DNA of 64,000 nucleotides from Bacteroidota bacterium (GTDB taxonomy: Bacteria > Bacteroidota > JABWAT01). The stretch covers positions 1 to 64,000 of the forward strand of contig JAFLBE010000001.1 of the NCBI GenBank assembly GCA_017303995.1. The letters are read 5' to 3'. Within the stretch, counting starts at the first letter, position 1, and each line of letters begins with the position of its first letter. The position numbers were made by a program, and so were the translations under genes. A model generated the notes under the pieces. It searched no databases. It was not told where the DNA came from and worked only from the letters and a program-made list of their open reading frames with translations. This document shows positions 17,240-25,738 of this stretch, one piece after another.

Positions 17240-17656
17240 TCAATCCTGTCTTTTTATTGAATCTATTGGTGAATTGAAACTGGTATCTGCCTTTTTTGTT
17301 TTGTTCTTCTTCTTTGGTTGCCAAAAATAGGTGGGTTTGTAATAACTATTTTTCGTAGCACTTTTAACAATATGTTCAGCTTTTTCTAAGTTGGTTATAA
17401 TGGAATCCAATTGCTGTATTTCAACGCTATCGGCATACAATTTATGTTTAACTCCGATCCGATGGGCAACAATAAACTGATTTACCAATAATTCTCCACT
17501 CTGTATAAGATTGTTATTTGTTAACACCTCATCAATTTCTTGTTGGGAAGTTCCACCGTAGATTTGGATAAGAATTTGATAGTTATCACAACCCTGGGCA
17601 TGAAGAAATATTGGAATGAGTATAGCTGGAAGTACAAAAAGGATTATTTTTGTCAT
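17240..17656 (-). CDS. Secreted hypothetical protein
   Basis: A 138-residue protein with a clear signal peptide (MTKIILFVLPAILIPIFLHAQG), then a charged helical domain with one cysteine and a very lysine-rich C-terminus (KKKNKTKKAD). I do not recognise it. The open frame continues upstream to 17803, but that extension is a translation of the dispersed GGAGGGG repeat, so I start at 17656, although the ribosome site there is weak. A cytosolic-looking helical region (EIQQLDSIITNLEKAEHIV) suggests a coiled segment. No neighbours inform its function. Confidence 0.55.
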   Translation of the reverse strand: MTKIILFVLPAILIPIFLHAQGCDNYQILIQIYGGTSQQEIDEVLTNNNLIQSGELLVNQFIVAHRIGVKHKLYADSVEIQQLDSIITNLEKAEHIVKSATKNSYYKPTYFWQPKKKNKTKKADTSFNSPIDSIKRQD

Positions 17657-17764
17657 AAAGAATTTGTCTATCTGTTGATGGAAATAAGTTGATTTCTTTC
17701 TTTCCCGCACTTTAATTCGGTTACTGAGCACATTTAAATGATCGTGCATGGGTTTCAGATTGCA

Positions 17765-17828
17765 AAACCACCCCGTCCCGATCCCGCATGCGGGACGGGA
17801 CACCCCTCCTTAAAAAGGAGGGGAATTT
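17765..17828. repeat. GGAGGGG/GGGGTGGTT repeat with nested CCCGTCCCG hairpin
   Basis: AACCACCCC on the left and CCCCTCC...GGAGGGGAA on the right match the copies at 1731, 1800 and 3866. The middle is a different hairpin here: GTCCCG and CGGGAC arms around a CCCGCATGCGGG core. It is followed at 17842-17878 by a 7-bp array (CCTAACA, CCTTACA, CCTTAAG, CCTCACT) that stops two bases from the amylase stop codon. Confidence 0.75.
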
Positions 17829-17880
17829 AATCTGAAATTGCCTAACACCTTACACCTTAAGCCTCACTCCTGCCTTTTCC

Positions 17881-19695
17881 CTATTGCACCAGAATCAATC
17901 CCCACAACCCTTTTACACTCACTGCTTTTTCAAGAGAACCTGCCGTAAACGCTTTGTTTGAAATAGCATCTTTCCAGGCGCCTTTTAACTTCAGGTTTAC
18001 ATTTCCATTTTTCTCTGAATTGTTCAGAACGACGACAACTGTTTTTCCTTCATAAGTCCGGCTGAAGGCATAAACCGATTGTTTGTCATCAACTAAAACG
18101 GTCTTGAAATCGCCAAGAGATAATGCCGGATGATCCTTCCTGATTTTGATCAAAGTTTGATAGTGACCAAAGAGATCTTTGTTGAATTCCACCTTCTCAG
18201 GTGTTTTTCTGAGCGTACTGTCGGCATTGAACACTTCCGGGTCAAAAACCATATCTTCCCAGACCATCGGTTTCCGGCAATCGGGATCATTGGCTCCCCA
18301 CATACCAGCTTCATCGCCGTAATAAATCATCGGGGCGCCCACATAAGTCATCTGGAAAATGGCAAACAATTTCTGAACCTTTTGCTCTTCAGCGGTTGGT
18401 TTCCGGGTTGAATAGTCCGGATTTGAAGCTTTTGATTTTCCGAAATAATCGCCCCAGTCACCGTACCGACCGAGATCCCGGTTTACAATGGCAGATCCAA
18501 TCCGGTTGGCATCATGACTGCCGAACAGATTCTGCTGCACATAAGCTACACCAGGTGGAAAGGCTTCTCTGAGTTCTTTCAGTTGCCTGTCAAATTCGGT
18601 AGTTGAAATCCGGGTTCTTTTTGCGATGAAATAATCTGATGAAGCAAAAGCAAAATTGTAATTCATGACGGCATCAAATTCATCCCCTTCGAGATAAGGT
18701 TTGATTACCGGAATCGGATCGATAACTTCTGCAGTCAGGTAAGCTTCCGGATTCAGTTCTCTGACCAGCTTCCGCCACTCCTTCCAGAAGGCATGTTTAA
18801 CGCAGAATGCCACATCAAGACGCCAGCCGTCGATACCGTCATTCCCGTTTCCGTTTTCATTGGGGTCCATCCATCGGCGGGTTGAGGCAAAAATGTATTC
18901 TCTGGGTCCGGTCACAATTCCATTTTCATCTTCACGTAGTTCGGGGAGTTCTTTGACTCCAAACCAGCCTTCATAGTCGAACTTGGTTCCTTTTGCCGAA
19001 TCATCCCAGGATTTAATGGTAAACCAGTCACCAAAGCGGGAATTTTGCTGGTTCTTCTTCACATCCTGAAAGGCAAAACTGTTGATTCCCATGTGATTGA
19101 AAACCCCGTCGAAAATGATTTTCATTTTCCGCTGATGCACTTCAGCAATGAGTTTTAAAGCCAGTTTATCCGCTTCAGTCCAGACCCAGGTTGTTGGATC
19201 TTCCGGACTTTCCTGACTGATTTTTTTCAGATCTCCTCTTGGGTCAGGACCCAGATACGGGTCAACATGGTGGAACAACATTCCGTCATATTTATGATGC
19301 GAGGGTGCCATGAAAATGGGATTCAGGTAAATAGCGTTCACACCAAGTGATTGCAAATAATCCAGTTTGTCGATAATACCCTGTAAATCCCCGCCATACC
19401 TGCGGCGGATCAGGTTGTAATGAAGGTCTTTTTTGTTTTGTTTTTCATAAGACTGAAGTTCGTACCAGTCAGACGTCCAGCGGTGAAGCTGCCAGGGTGA
19501 TTTCGTGTCGTATGGCCAGGAAAGGCCCACGTAATCAATTCCAGGTTCATTTGAACGGTCACCATTATGAAACCGCTCAGGGAAAATCTGATACCAAATG
19601 GCTGATTTTGACCATTGTGGAACAAATTCCTGCTGGGCATGGCTAGAAAATGGAATTATCATGAGGATAAAGAGTAGAAGGTTGAGGTGATTCAT
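17881..19695 (-). CDS. Secreted GH13 alpha-amylase / cyclomaltodextrinase-like enzyme
   Basis: A 604-residue GH13 enzyme with a signal peptide (about 1-21, ending SHAQQ), hydrolysing alpha-1,4-glucans or related alpha-glucosides in the periplasm or outside the cell. Conserved regions are present: I around DGVFNH (196-201), II GWRLDVA with nucleophile D294, III TAEVID with acid/base E323, IV FGSHDANR with the stabilising D395. The (beta/alpha)8 barrel is interrupted by a B domain, and a beta-sandwich ends the protein. The order and GGDLQGIIDKLDYL suggest the neopullulanase/cyclomaltodextrinase group. It has no T9SS domain. Together with GH5 and GH16 genes it points to glucan use. Confidence 0.92.
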   Translation of the reverse strand: MNHLNLLLFILMIIPFSSHAQQEFVPQWSKSAIWYQIFPERFHNGDRSNEPGIDYVGLSWPYDTKSPWQLHRWTSDWYELQSYEKQNKKDLHYNLIRRRYGGDLQGIIDKLDYLQSLGVNAIYLNPIFMAPSHHKYDGMLFHHVDPYLGPDPRGDLKKISQESPEDPTTWVWTEADKLALKLIAEVHQRKMKIIFDGVFNHMGINSFAFQDVKKNQQNSRFGDWFTIKSWDDSAKGTKFDYEGWFGVKELPELREDENGIVTGPREYIFASTRRWMDPNENGNGNDGIDGWRLDVAFCVKHAFWKEWRKLVRELNPEAYLTAEVIDPIPVIKPYLEGDEFDAVMNYNFAFASSDYFIAKRTRISTTEFDRQLKELREAFPPGVAYVQQNLFGSHDANRIGSAIVNRDLGRYGDWGDYFGKSKASNPDYSTRKPTAEEQKVQKLFAIFQMTYVGAPMIYYGDEAGMWGANDPDCRKPMVWEDMVFDPEVFNADSTLRKTPEKVEFNKDLFGHYQTLIKIRKDHPALSLGDFKTVLVDDKQSVYAFSRTYEGKTVVVVLNNSEKNGNVNLKLKGAWKDAISNKAFTAGSLEKAVSVKGLWGLILVQ

Positions 19696-20232
19696 GAGTC
19701 AGTCTCTTAGAAAGGATTTTCAAATATCGGAAGGAAAAAGATAAAATTATACGGGAATTGGAAAGAAAACGAAAATTCTAATTTCAAGAGACCGCAAAGG
19801 CGCAGAGAACGCAAAGGAAAATTCATTTAACCACAGAGAAACACAGAGGTTTTCACAGAGGAAGGCGGAGGAATACAAATTTCTTTTTTTAGGTTTAATG
19901 CAAAAAGCAAATACAGGTTGGAGTTAGGCGCAAAAGAAATTTCATTTAACCACAGAGAAACACAGAGGTTTTCACAGAGGAAGGAAGAAAAATATAAATT
20001 TCTTTTTTGGGTTTAATGCAAAAGGCAAATACTGGTTGGAGTTAAACGCAATAGAAAATTCGTTTTACCACAGAGTGACGCAGAGGTTTTCACAGAGGAA
20101 GAAGGGAGGTTTTGAATGGTGATTCAATTGAAAGGTAGATACGCGATTAATCGCGTATCTACGAAGAAACGAATTGGAAATTTATAAAAAAAATCCCTCC
20201 GCTTTGCGCCCTCAGCGCCTCCGCGGTCTCCC
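19696..20232. repeat. Cluster of ACCACAGAG-type repeats with an AGACG-family hairpin
   Basis: Three copies of an AACCACAGAGAAACACAGAGG...TTCACAGAGGAAG unit lie at about 19788-19865, 19928-19985 and 20062-20105, joined by near-identical spacers (TTTAATGCAAAAGGCAAATA). A hairpin GTAGATACGCGATT/AATCGCGTATCTAC sits at 20135-20165, and a CTCCGC...GCGCC variant at 20193-20232. Only the first 40 bases upstream of the amylase look like ordinary promoter sequence. No gene. Confidence 0.8.
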
Positions 20233-21195
20233 TTATGGGATTAAAACGATTTTGCCCATTGCACGGGAATTTGAAATGATATCATGTGCTTTGGCGGCAT
20301 CATCCAACGGAAATTCGTGTGCAATGACCGGTTTCAGGTTTCCCATCCGGAAGCCGTCAATAAGTGCGAGATGAATTGCCCGGAAGTCACCGTCAGTGGC
20401 ATTCCGGAGAGCAAGTCCGGTTATAGTTGCATCGCGTGACATGATTTCTCTCGGGTTGATTTCAACCGGACCCCGGCTGCCGACAACGACAACCCGGCCG
20501 AAGGTTTTCAGTAAGGTTAAATCTTTCCCGAGGTTAATATTGGCGAGCATTTCAATGATGATATCAACGCCTTTGCCTTCGGTGATGTGCATGATTGATG
20601 CAAAGTGATCTGGATCAGTGTGATCAACAACAGCTCCTGCACCGTTTGATTTTAAAAGGGAAGCTCCGCCAGAAGATCCGGCAGATGCAATCACCTGTAA
20701 TCCCTGCCAGCGGGCAAGCTGGATGGTTGCAATACCGACTCCACCTGTTCCGCCGTGGACAAGTACGGTTTCACCGGGTTTGGCAAATCCTTTTTGGTTC
20801 AGCGCCCGGTAAGCAGTTCCATAAGGAACGTGAAGGGTGGCGCCCTGAGCAAAAGATAAATTTTCAGGAAGTTCAAAAACCTGAGTGGCACGGGCGAGTG
20901 CGAATTCAGCGTAAGAACCGGTCAGATTTCCCGCAGCATAAACCCGGTCACCAACTTTCAGGGTTACAACGCCATCGCCGACTTCTTCAATAATGCCGGC
21001 AAGGTCAATACCGGGTGTGTACGGGCAGGCAGGATTGTAGCCTTGAATTCCGGCACGAAGGTAAGTATCAACCGGATTTACTCCGGCTGCTTTCACCCGG
21101 ATCAGGACTTCGCCTGCTTTTGGAGTCAGTTGGGGTAATTCAACCAGCTTCATAACGGAAGAATCACCGGGTTGGGAAACGAGTATTGCTTTCAT
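20233..21195 (-). CDS. Zinc-free quinone oxidoreductase (zeta-crystallin/Qor type MDR)
   Basis: A 320-residue medium-chain dehydrogenase/reductase. The N-terminal GroES-like half has AAGVNPVDTYLRAG and GIDLAGIIEEVG; the Rossmann half carries the nucleotide site HGGTGGVGIATIQLAR. The zinc ligands of alcohol dehydrogenases are missing, as expected for NADPH:quinone reductases, which reduce quinones or enones in the cytosol. Length is normal. No operon partner: cysK lies 380 bases upstream in the same direction, with repeats between. A 7-bp array abuts the start region. Substrate uncertain. Confidence 0.88.
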   Translation of the reverse strand: MKAILVSQPGDSSVMKLVELPQLTPKAGEVLIRVKAAGVNPVDTYLRAGIQGYNPACPYTPGIDLAGIIEEVGDGVVTLKVGDRVYAAGNLTGSYAEFALARATQVFELPENLSFAQGATLHVPYGTAYRALNQKGFAKPGETVLVHGGTGGVGIATIQLARWQGLQVIASAGSSGGASLLKSNGAGAVVDHTDPDHFASIMHITEGKGVDIIIEMLANINLGKDLTLLKTFGRVVVVGSRGPVEINPREIMSRDATITGLALRNATDGDFRAIHLALIDGFRMGNLKPVIAHEFPLDDAAKAHDIISNSRAMGKIVLIP

Positions 21196-21578
21196 AATTT
21201 CAGAAGGTAGAAGTTAGAAGATAGAAGTTAGAAGGGGCGTAAAATCTTACGCCCGACCGATGAGAAATGCGAAAATGCCAATTGGGGCGAAATATTTTAC
21301 GTCCATCCGAAATTTTCCTTAATTAATTAGGCGTAAATATACAGGAATCTGTTTGAAATAGAAAATAGTTTGAATGGAAGGGCTTTTATAGGGGTAGGGA
21401 GGAAAGGGGAAAATGCTGGATCCCGGATCAAGTCCGGGATGACATCCTCTCTGAAAGGCATTTACCAAGTATCGTGTCATCCTGAGCTTGACTCAGGATC
21501 CAGTATTTTTCTTTTAAAATAACCCACTCCGAATGAAATGGGTTGTTGCCAGTTTTAATGTCCGGCTTTCTTAAATTT
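21196..21578. repeat. Repeats between qor-like gene and cysK
   Basis: Positions 21205-21236 are a 7-bp array (GAAGGTA, GAAGTTA, GAAGATA, GAAGTTA), the same family as inside the cargo genes. Positions 21234-21255 form a GGGCGTAA/TTACGCCC hairpin. Positions 21417-21444 and 21475-21503 are two facing copies of a GGATCC...GGATGACA-type element whose cores differ but stay paired (CCGGA/TCCGG against CTGAG/CTCAG). No gene. Confidence 0.75.
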
Positions 21579-22496
21579 TTAAGCGAACAGACCTTCAATT
21601 GACAGATAACGTTCACCTGTATCATAATTGAAGGTCAGGATTTTAGCTCCGTCTGCAATTTCGGGAAGTTTTTTAGCAACAGCTGCCAAAGATGCACCCG
21701 ATGAAACGCCGGCAAAAATACCTTCTTCACGCGCAGCACGACCGGCAAATTCATAAGCTTCCTCCTTGGTTACCTGAATAACACCATCGAGAATATCAGT
21801 ATGAAGGTTTGCAGGAATGAATCCGGCACCAATTCCCTGTATCGGGTGAGGTCCGGGTGAACCACCAGAAATAACAGGTGAAAGGGCAGGTTCAACTGCA
21901 AAAACCTTCAGGTTCGGGAACAATGGCTTCAGAACTTCTGCAACACCAGTAATATGTCCGCCAGTACCAACGCCGGTAATGATATAATCGAGTCCGTCCG
22001 GAAAATCTTTAAGGATTTCCTGGGCAGTAGTTTTTGCATGAATGGCAATATTTGCAGGATTCTCAAATTGCTGGGGAATCCAGGAATTGGGAGTTGCTGC
22101 AGCCAGTTCTTTTGCTTTTTCGATGGCACCCTTCATTCCTTTTTCACGTGGGGTGAGTTCAAACGAAGCACCATAAACCGACATCAGCCGGCGACGTTCA
22201 ATCGACATGGATTCCGGCATAACCAGAATGAGTTTATAGCCTTTAACCGCAGCAACAAGAGCAAGTCCGACACCCGTATTGCCTGATGTAGGTTCAATAA
22301 TAACCGAATCTTTGTTGAGAATACCTTTGGCTTCAGCATCTTCGATCATTGCCAGAGCAATACGATCCTTAATACTTCCGCCCGGATTGGTTTTTTCAAG
22401 TTTGACATAAACTGAAACCTTCCGGTCTGCATAAAGGCGATTAAGTTTTACGTGTGGCGTATTGCCGATAGTTTCGAGAATAGATTGGTAACTCAT
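21579..22496 (-). CDS. cysK: Cysteine synthase A (O-acetylserine sulfhydrylase)
   Basis: A 305-residue PLP enzyme that makes cysteine from O-acetylserine and sulfide. The PLP lysine is K43 in GGSIKDR; the substrate loop PTSGNTG, the phosphate-binding GTGGH and the C-terminal SSGAS serine site are all present. Length is usual for CysK and there is no extra regulatory domain. It lies 138 bases downstream of the serine acetyltransferase gene on the same strand, the typical pairing, so the two probably act together and may form the cysteine synthase complex. Confidence 0.95.
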   Translation of the reverse strand: MSYQSILETIGNTPHVKLNRLYADRKVSVYVKLEKTNPGGSIKDRIALAMIEDAEAKGILNKDSVIIEPTSGNTGVGLALVAAVKGYKLILVMPESMSIERRRLMSVYGASFELTPREKGMKGAIEKAKELAAATPNSWIPQQFENPANIAIHAKTTAQEILKDFPDGLDYIITGVGTGGHITGVAEVLKPLFPNLKVFAVEPALSPVISGGSPGPHPIQGIGAGFIPANLHTDILDGVIQVTKEEAYEFAGRAAREEGIFAGVSSGASLAAVAKKLPEIADGAKILTFNYDTGERYLSIEGLFA

Positions 22497-22634
22497 GAGC
22501 GAATCCTTGAATTGATTAATTTATAAATGGGAAACCGGTAAGTTCGGGTAAAATCAGATAATGGGGCTGGGGAGCCCGCAACAGCAGCACAAACAGAAAG
22601 GTGAACCGGATAGGATGTGTTGCTTCATTGTGTA

Positions 22635-23489
22635 TTAAATAAAAAATTCGATGGAATTTTCGTTGAACCGGGTATTCCGGATTCTGATTTCACTTTTATG
22701 GTAGACGACAGAAAAAGGGGCAACACTTTCTGTCAGCCAGACGTTTCCGCCGATAATGGAATCGTGGCCGATAACGGTTTCCCCACCCAGAATGGTTGCA
22801 CCTGAATAAATCACGACATGATCTTCAATAGTTGGATGCCGTTTGGTCTGAGCCATTGTTTTTTCAACGCTTAATGCACCAAGCGTCACACCCTGATAAA
22901 TCTTTACCTGATTCCCGATGATTGACGTTTCGCCGATCACAATCCCGGTACCGTGGTCGATGCAGAAGCCTTCACCGATAGTTGCTCCCGGGTGGATATC
23001 TATGCCGGTACGTTCGTGGGCATATTCAGACATCATTCTGGGTAACAATGAAATGTGCTGACGGTAGAAAAAGCTGGCAATTCTGAAAATAGAAATGGCT
23101 GCAAACCCGGGATACGTTGAAATAACTTCATTCACAGAAGTCGCTGCCGGATCACCTTTATAAATTGCATTTGCATCAGAAAGAATGGTCTGGTGAATTT
23201 CAGGCAGGTGTTCAAAAAACAGAGTTGAAACTTCAATTGCCTTTGCCGGATGGTCAGGAAGGATGAGTTCGAGGAACATATTCAATTCGGCACTGAGGAT
23301 TTCAAGGCGTTCTTCAACCTGATCTGCATTCAAATCTTCAGGTTCTCCGTGCTGCGGAAACATCAGATTAATCAGATCATCAACAAAACGGATAACCCGT
23401 CCTTTGGGAAGGGATGTCGTACCTGCTTCAGATCTGAATTCGAAAATCTGACGGGTAAGTTGAGCCGGAATGTGACCTGTTTTTATCAT
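22635..23489 (-). CDS. cysE: Serine O-acetyltransferase (long N-terminal form)
   Basis: A 284-residue acetyltransferase making O-acetylserine from serine and acetyl-CoA, the first step of cysteine synthesis. A helical N-terminal domain (1-150) is followed by the left-handed beta-helix of hexapeptide repeats (IHPGATIGEGFCIDHGTGIVIGET), with the catalytic-site histidines H165 and H179. The protein ends in isoleucine (EFFI), the residue with which serine acetyltransferases dock into the CysK active site. It precedes cysK on the same strand. The extended N-terminus is like the form found in Bacteroidota and plants. It could be named epsC-like, but the context favours the cysteine role. Confidence 0.92.
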   Translation of the reverse strand: MIKTGHIPAQLTRQIFEFRSEAGTTSLPKGRVIRFVDDLINLMFPQHGEPEDLNADQVEERLEILSAELNMFLELILPDHPAKAIEVSTLFFEHLPEIHQTILSDANAIYKGDPAATSVNEVISTYPGFAAISIFRIASFFYRQHISLLPRMMSEYAHERTGIDIHPGATIGEGFCIDHGTGIVIGETSIIGNQVKIYQGVTLGALSVEKTMAQTKRHPTIEDHVVIYSGATILGGETVIGHDSIIGGNVWLTESVAPFSVVYHKSEIRIRNTRFNENSIEFFI

Positions 23490-23693
23490 TTGAATCTGTA
23501 TTTATTTGTCCAAATTACAAAGTAAAAACAAAAGTTCCAATTGTCAGGCAAATAAAAAAGAGTCGAATGCCGAATAAAATGTGGCGAAACGAAAATATTT
23601 GAAATAAAAAACGGATTTATGCTCTTTTTTAACTAGGTTTTCGGTTTTCTTTCCGGTGATTTCTTTTTTGGAAAGGATTTTGCCAGCAGCTTT

Positions 23694-23855
23694 TCAGGAA
23701 TGTCCGCCGATCACAATTTTCATAACTTTCAGATTCAGAACCACAAACCGGATCATTTGCCACGGCCAGAAGGTTCTGAAAAATTTATTCAATCCTGTTG
23801 GGACGGGTGGGTAATCTTCTTCTTTATATCCTTTGGGTGTTGGTTTATCAATCAT
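23694..23855 (-). CDS. 53-residue conserved small protein next to SQR-like gene
   Basis: A short gene beginning MIDKPTPKGYKEEDYPPVP and ending KIVIGGHS, preceded by AAAAGGATAATTACC, a good ribosome site. It starts 47 bases after the stop of the flavoprotein gene on the same strand, so it is probably the distal gene of that operon. The first half is acidic and proline-rich, the second basic and aromatic with one hydrophobic stretch (MIRFVVLNLKVMKIVI), perhaps a peripheral membrane helix. I recall similar short proteins next to SQR-type genes in related bacteria, but cannot verify this here. Function unknown; a partner or anchor for the flavoprotein is an inference. Confidence 0.65.
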   Translation of the reverse strand: MIDKPTPKGYKEEDYPPVPTGLNKFFRTFWPWQMIRFVVLNLKVMKIVIGGHS

Positions 23856-23902
23856 GGTAATTATCCTTTTGTATTATTTTACAAGGCAAATGAACGTTTA
23901 AC

Positions 23903-25360
23903 TTATTCCGGAATGAGTGACCAGCCGGGCAGTCCTTTTGCTTTGTACAAAAACATATAATGCATGAACAGTTTCATCCAGTGGCCGGCAAGTCCCGGTT
24001 CGCCAACAGTGTAATTCAGATCCCGGCCCCATTGCGGATATTTCTCGAAATCGGGCACAACGGGGTAAACTGTCATGGTTGCTGCCATTCCTTTGGTGAG
24101 TCCATAACCCGACGAAACAATGCAGGCCGCACCCATTTTTCCCATGGAGGCTTTGTGGTTACGGGATTTCTGTCCCGATTTGATGGTGTCTATAATGTTC
24201 ATGGCGACTACTTTTCCCATGACGCCGGAAGGCATTCCGGTTCTGGGTGCAGTGGGGTAAATCGGATTTCCGTTTTTACTCACGGTCGGTTTTGAAATCG
24301 GATGAGGTGGCGCAAATGCGATTCCGCAGGCAAAGACATTTTCGTATTTTCCCGATTGATATGTTGAAGGCCAGTCTTTAACCGACCAGCTCTCGAAAGG
24401 TTTTGCAGTATAATCGGCATCCACTTTCATGAGTCCATTCGGAGCAAAAACGTCGGCGGAAATATCTTCACCGGCTTTATTGACGGCTTTCAGGCCAACA
24501 CCGGCAAAGGCGGGAATCAGCATGGCAAAGTCAAATTCAATTTCTTTGATTTCACCGTCAAGATTTTCATAGATGGCTTTACCGGGTTCTACTTTTTTTA
24601 TTCCGGCACGCTTGATCCATTTGATTCCGTATTCGGCAAGAATCGATTCTGTGAAAATTTTTGTGGAAGTGATGTAACCGCCCTTTTTAATAAAAGCGCC
24701 GCCCATCCCAAAATCGCCCAGTTCATATTCATTGGTAATCCAGGTGATTTCTGCCAGGTGATTCAGTTTTCGCTGATTGATTTCAAAGGCAACATTTAAA
24801 ATGTATTCGAAAGCAGCACCCTGACAGGTTGCCGTGGGGTGACCAGTTCCGATCAGAAAACGTTGTTTTTCACCTTTTTCCATCTTTTCGATGGAGGATT
24901 TCAGCGCCTCCCAGCTTTTTGAGGCGTGTGTGTAAGTGCAAACGGAATTTGAATTGAGTTCAGGACCCAATCCTTCTGTTGCGGCAAAGTTGAGTTTGGG
25001 TCCGGTGGCATTCACGAGAAAATCATAGTCAACCCGTTCTGTTTGTCCTTTTTTATCTTCAGACATGTACTCAATTTCGATAAAAGGACGGTCGGACGTC
25101 GAATCTCCTTCAGGATGCAGAATTCTGGCGGCAGCCTGTTTGAAGGAAATCCCCATTTTTTCATAAACGGGTTTGAGTGCGAAAATGACCTGTTCAGGTT
25201 TCATCTGGCCGATACCGACCCAGATGTTTGATGGAATCCATTGATAATTGGCAGCGGGAGAAACGACCACCACTTCATGGGATTTGCCGAGTTTCTTTTT
25301 TAAAAGCATTGAAGCGGTATGTCCGGAAATACCGGCACCTAGAACGACGACTTTTGCCAT
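23903..25360 (-). CDS. Sulfide:quinone oxidoreductase-like FAD flavoprotein
   Basis: A 485-residue flavoprotein of the SQR/FCSD branch of pyridine nucleotide-disulfide oxidoreductases. It has the N-terminal FAD motif VVLGAGISGHTA, a second dinucleotide-type region (RFLIGTGHPTATC) and the FAD-contacting VFACGIAFAPP. Cysteines at 141, 179 and 345 are placed like the three redox cysteines of SQRs. The C-terminal amphipathic part (HWMKLFMHYMFLYKAKGLPGW) suits membrane attachment near the quinone pool. The expected reaction is oxidation of sulfide to polysulfide with quinone reduction. The subtype cannot be set without alignment. The small gene downstream probably shares its transcript. Confidence 0.82.
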   Translation of the reverse strand: MAKVVVLGAGISGHTASMLLKKKLGKSHEVVVVSPAANYQWIPSNIWVGIGQMKPEQVIFALKPVYEKMGISFKQAAARILHPEGDSTSDRPFIEIEYMSEDKKGQTERVDYDFLVNATGPKLNFAATEGLGPELNSNSVCTYTHASKSWEALKSSIEKMEKGEKQRFLIGTGHPTATCQGAAFEYILNVAFEINQRKLNHLAEITWITNEYELGDFGMGGAFIKKGGYITSTKIFTESILAEYGIKWIKRAGIKKVEPGKAIYENLDGEIKEIEFDFAMLIPAFAGVGLKAVNKAGEDISADVFAPNGLMKVDADYTAKPFESWSVKDWPSTYQSGKYENVFACGIAFAPPHPISKPTVSKNGNPIYPTAPRTGMPSGVMGKVVAMNIIDTIKSGQKSRNHKASMGKMGAACIVSSGYGLTKGMAATMTVYPVVPDFEKYPQWGRDLNYTVGEPGLAGHWMKLFMHYMFLYKAKGLPGWSLIPE

Positions 25361-25738
25361 ACTTTACCCGTTTGATTTTGCTGAAGAGAAAAAATGAATT
25401 GCGATAAAGAATGGATGGAATAAAAGGAGAAAAGTGTCAGTTGGGGAAATGACGAATTGCGAATTACCTCATCCGTCTTCCGCAAGCGGAATCCACCTTC
25501 TCCCAGGGGAGAAGGGTAAAATTTCAGAAAAAAACCATAACTCTGCATTTTCCACACCCGTTTATCGCGTCATTTAATCATGAGAGATTGGGCGGGAGAA
25601 AATGCAATTCATATAAATCAAAACAGGCCTATCCCAAATGTCTTTCCCTTCTCCGCCGGGAGAAGGGGTCCCGTCCCGTTACCGGGATCGGGACGGATGA
25701 GGTCCTAAAATCCGTAAGAGTGGGGAATTACCTTCTCT
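25361..25738. repeat. Inverted pair of CTCATCCG/CTTCTCCC repeats
   Basis: Positions 25464-25527 read ACCTCATCCG, a TTCCGC/GCGGAA hairpin, CCACC, then CTTCTCCCAGGGGAGAAGG. Positions 25646-25705 hold the same element inverted, with a different inner hairpin (CCCGTCCCG/CGGGACGG) and CTTCTCCGCCGGGAGAAGG. The spacer has no credible gene. The 100 bases next to the flavoprotein start should hold its promoter; I see no clear box. Confidence 0.75.

Noticed and set aside
17657-17803. 49-codon N-terminal extension of the secreted protein at 17240-17656
   Set aside because: The extension is encoded by the dispersed repeat at 17765-17828 and would bury the signal peptide.
19788-20105. Three regularly spaced repeats that could suggest a CRISPR array
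   Set aside because: The spacers are near-identical and the unit is the dispersed ACAGAG-type repeat; no cas genes are present.
23700-23960. 86-codon plus-strand frame opposite the SQR-like operon
   Set aside because: It is the antisense of the 53-residue gene and of the flavoprotein 3' end, which has the better ribosome site and composition.
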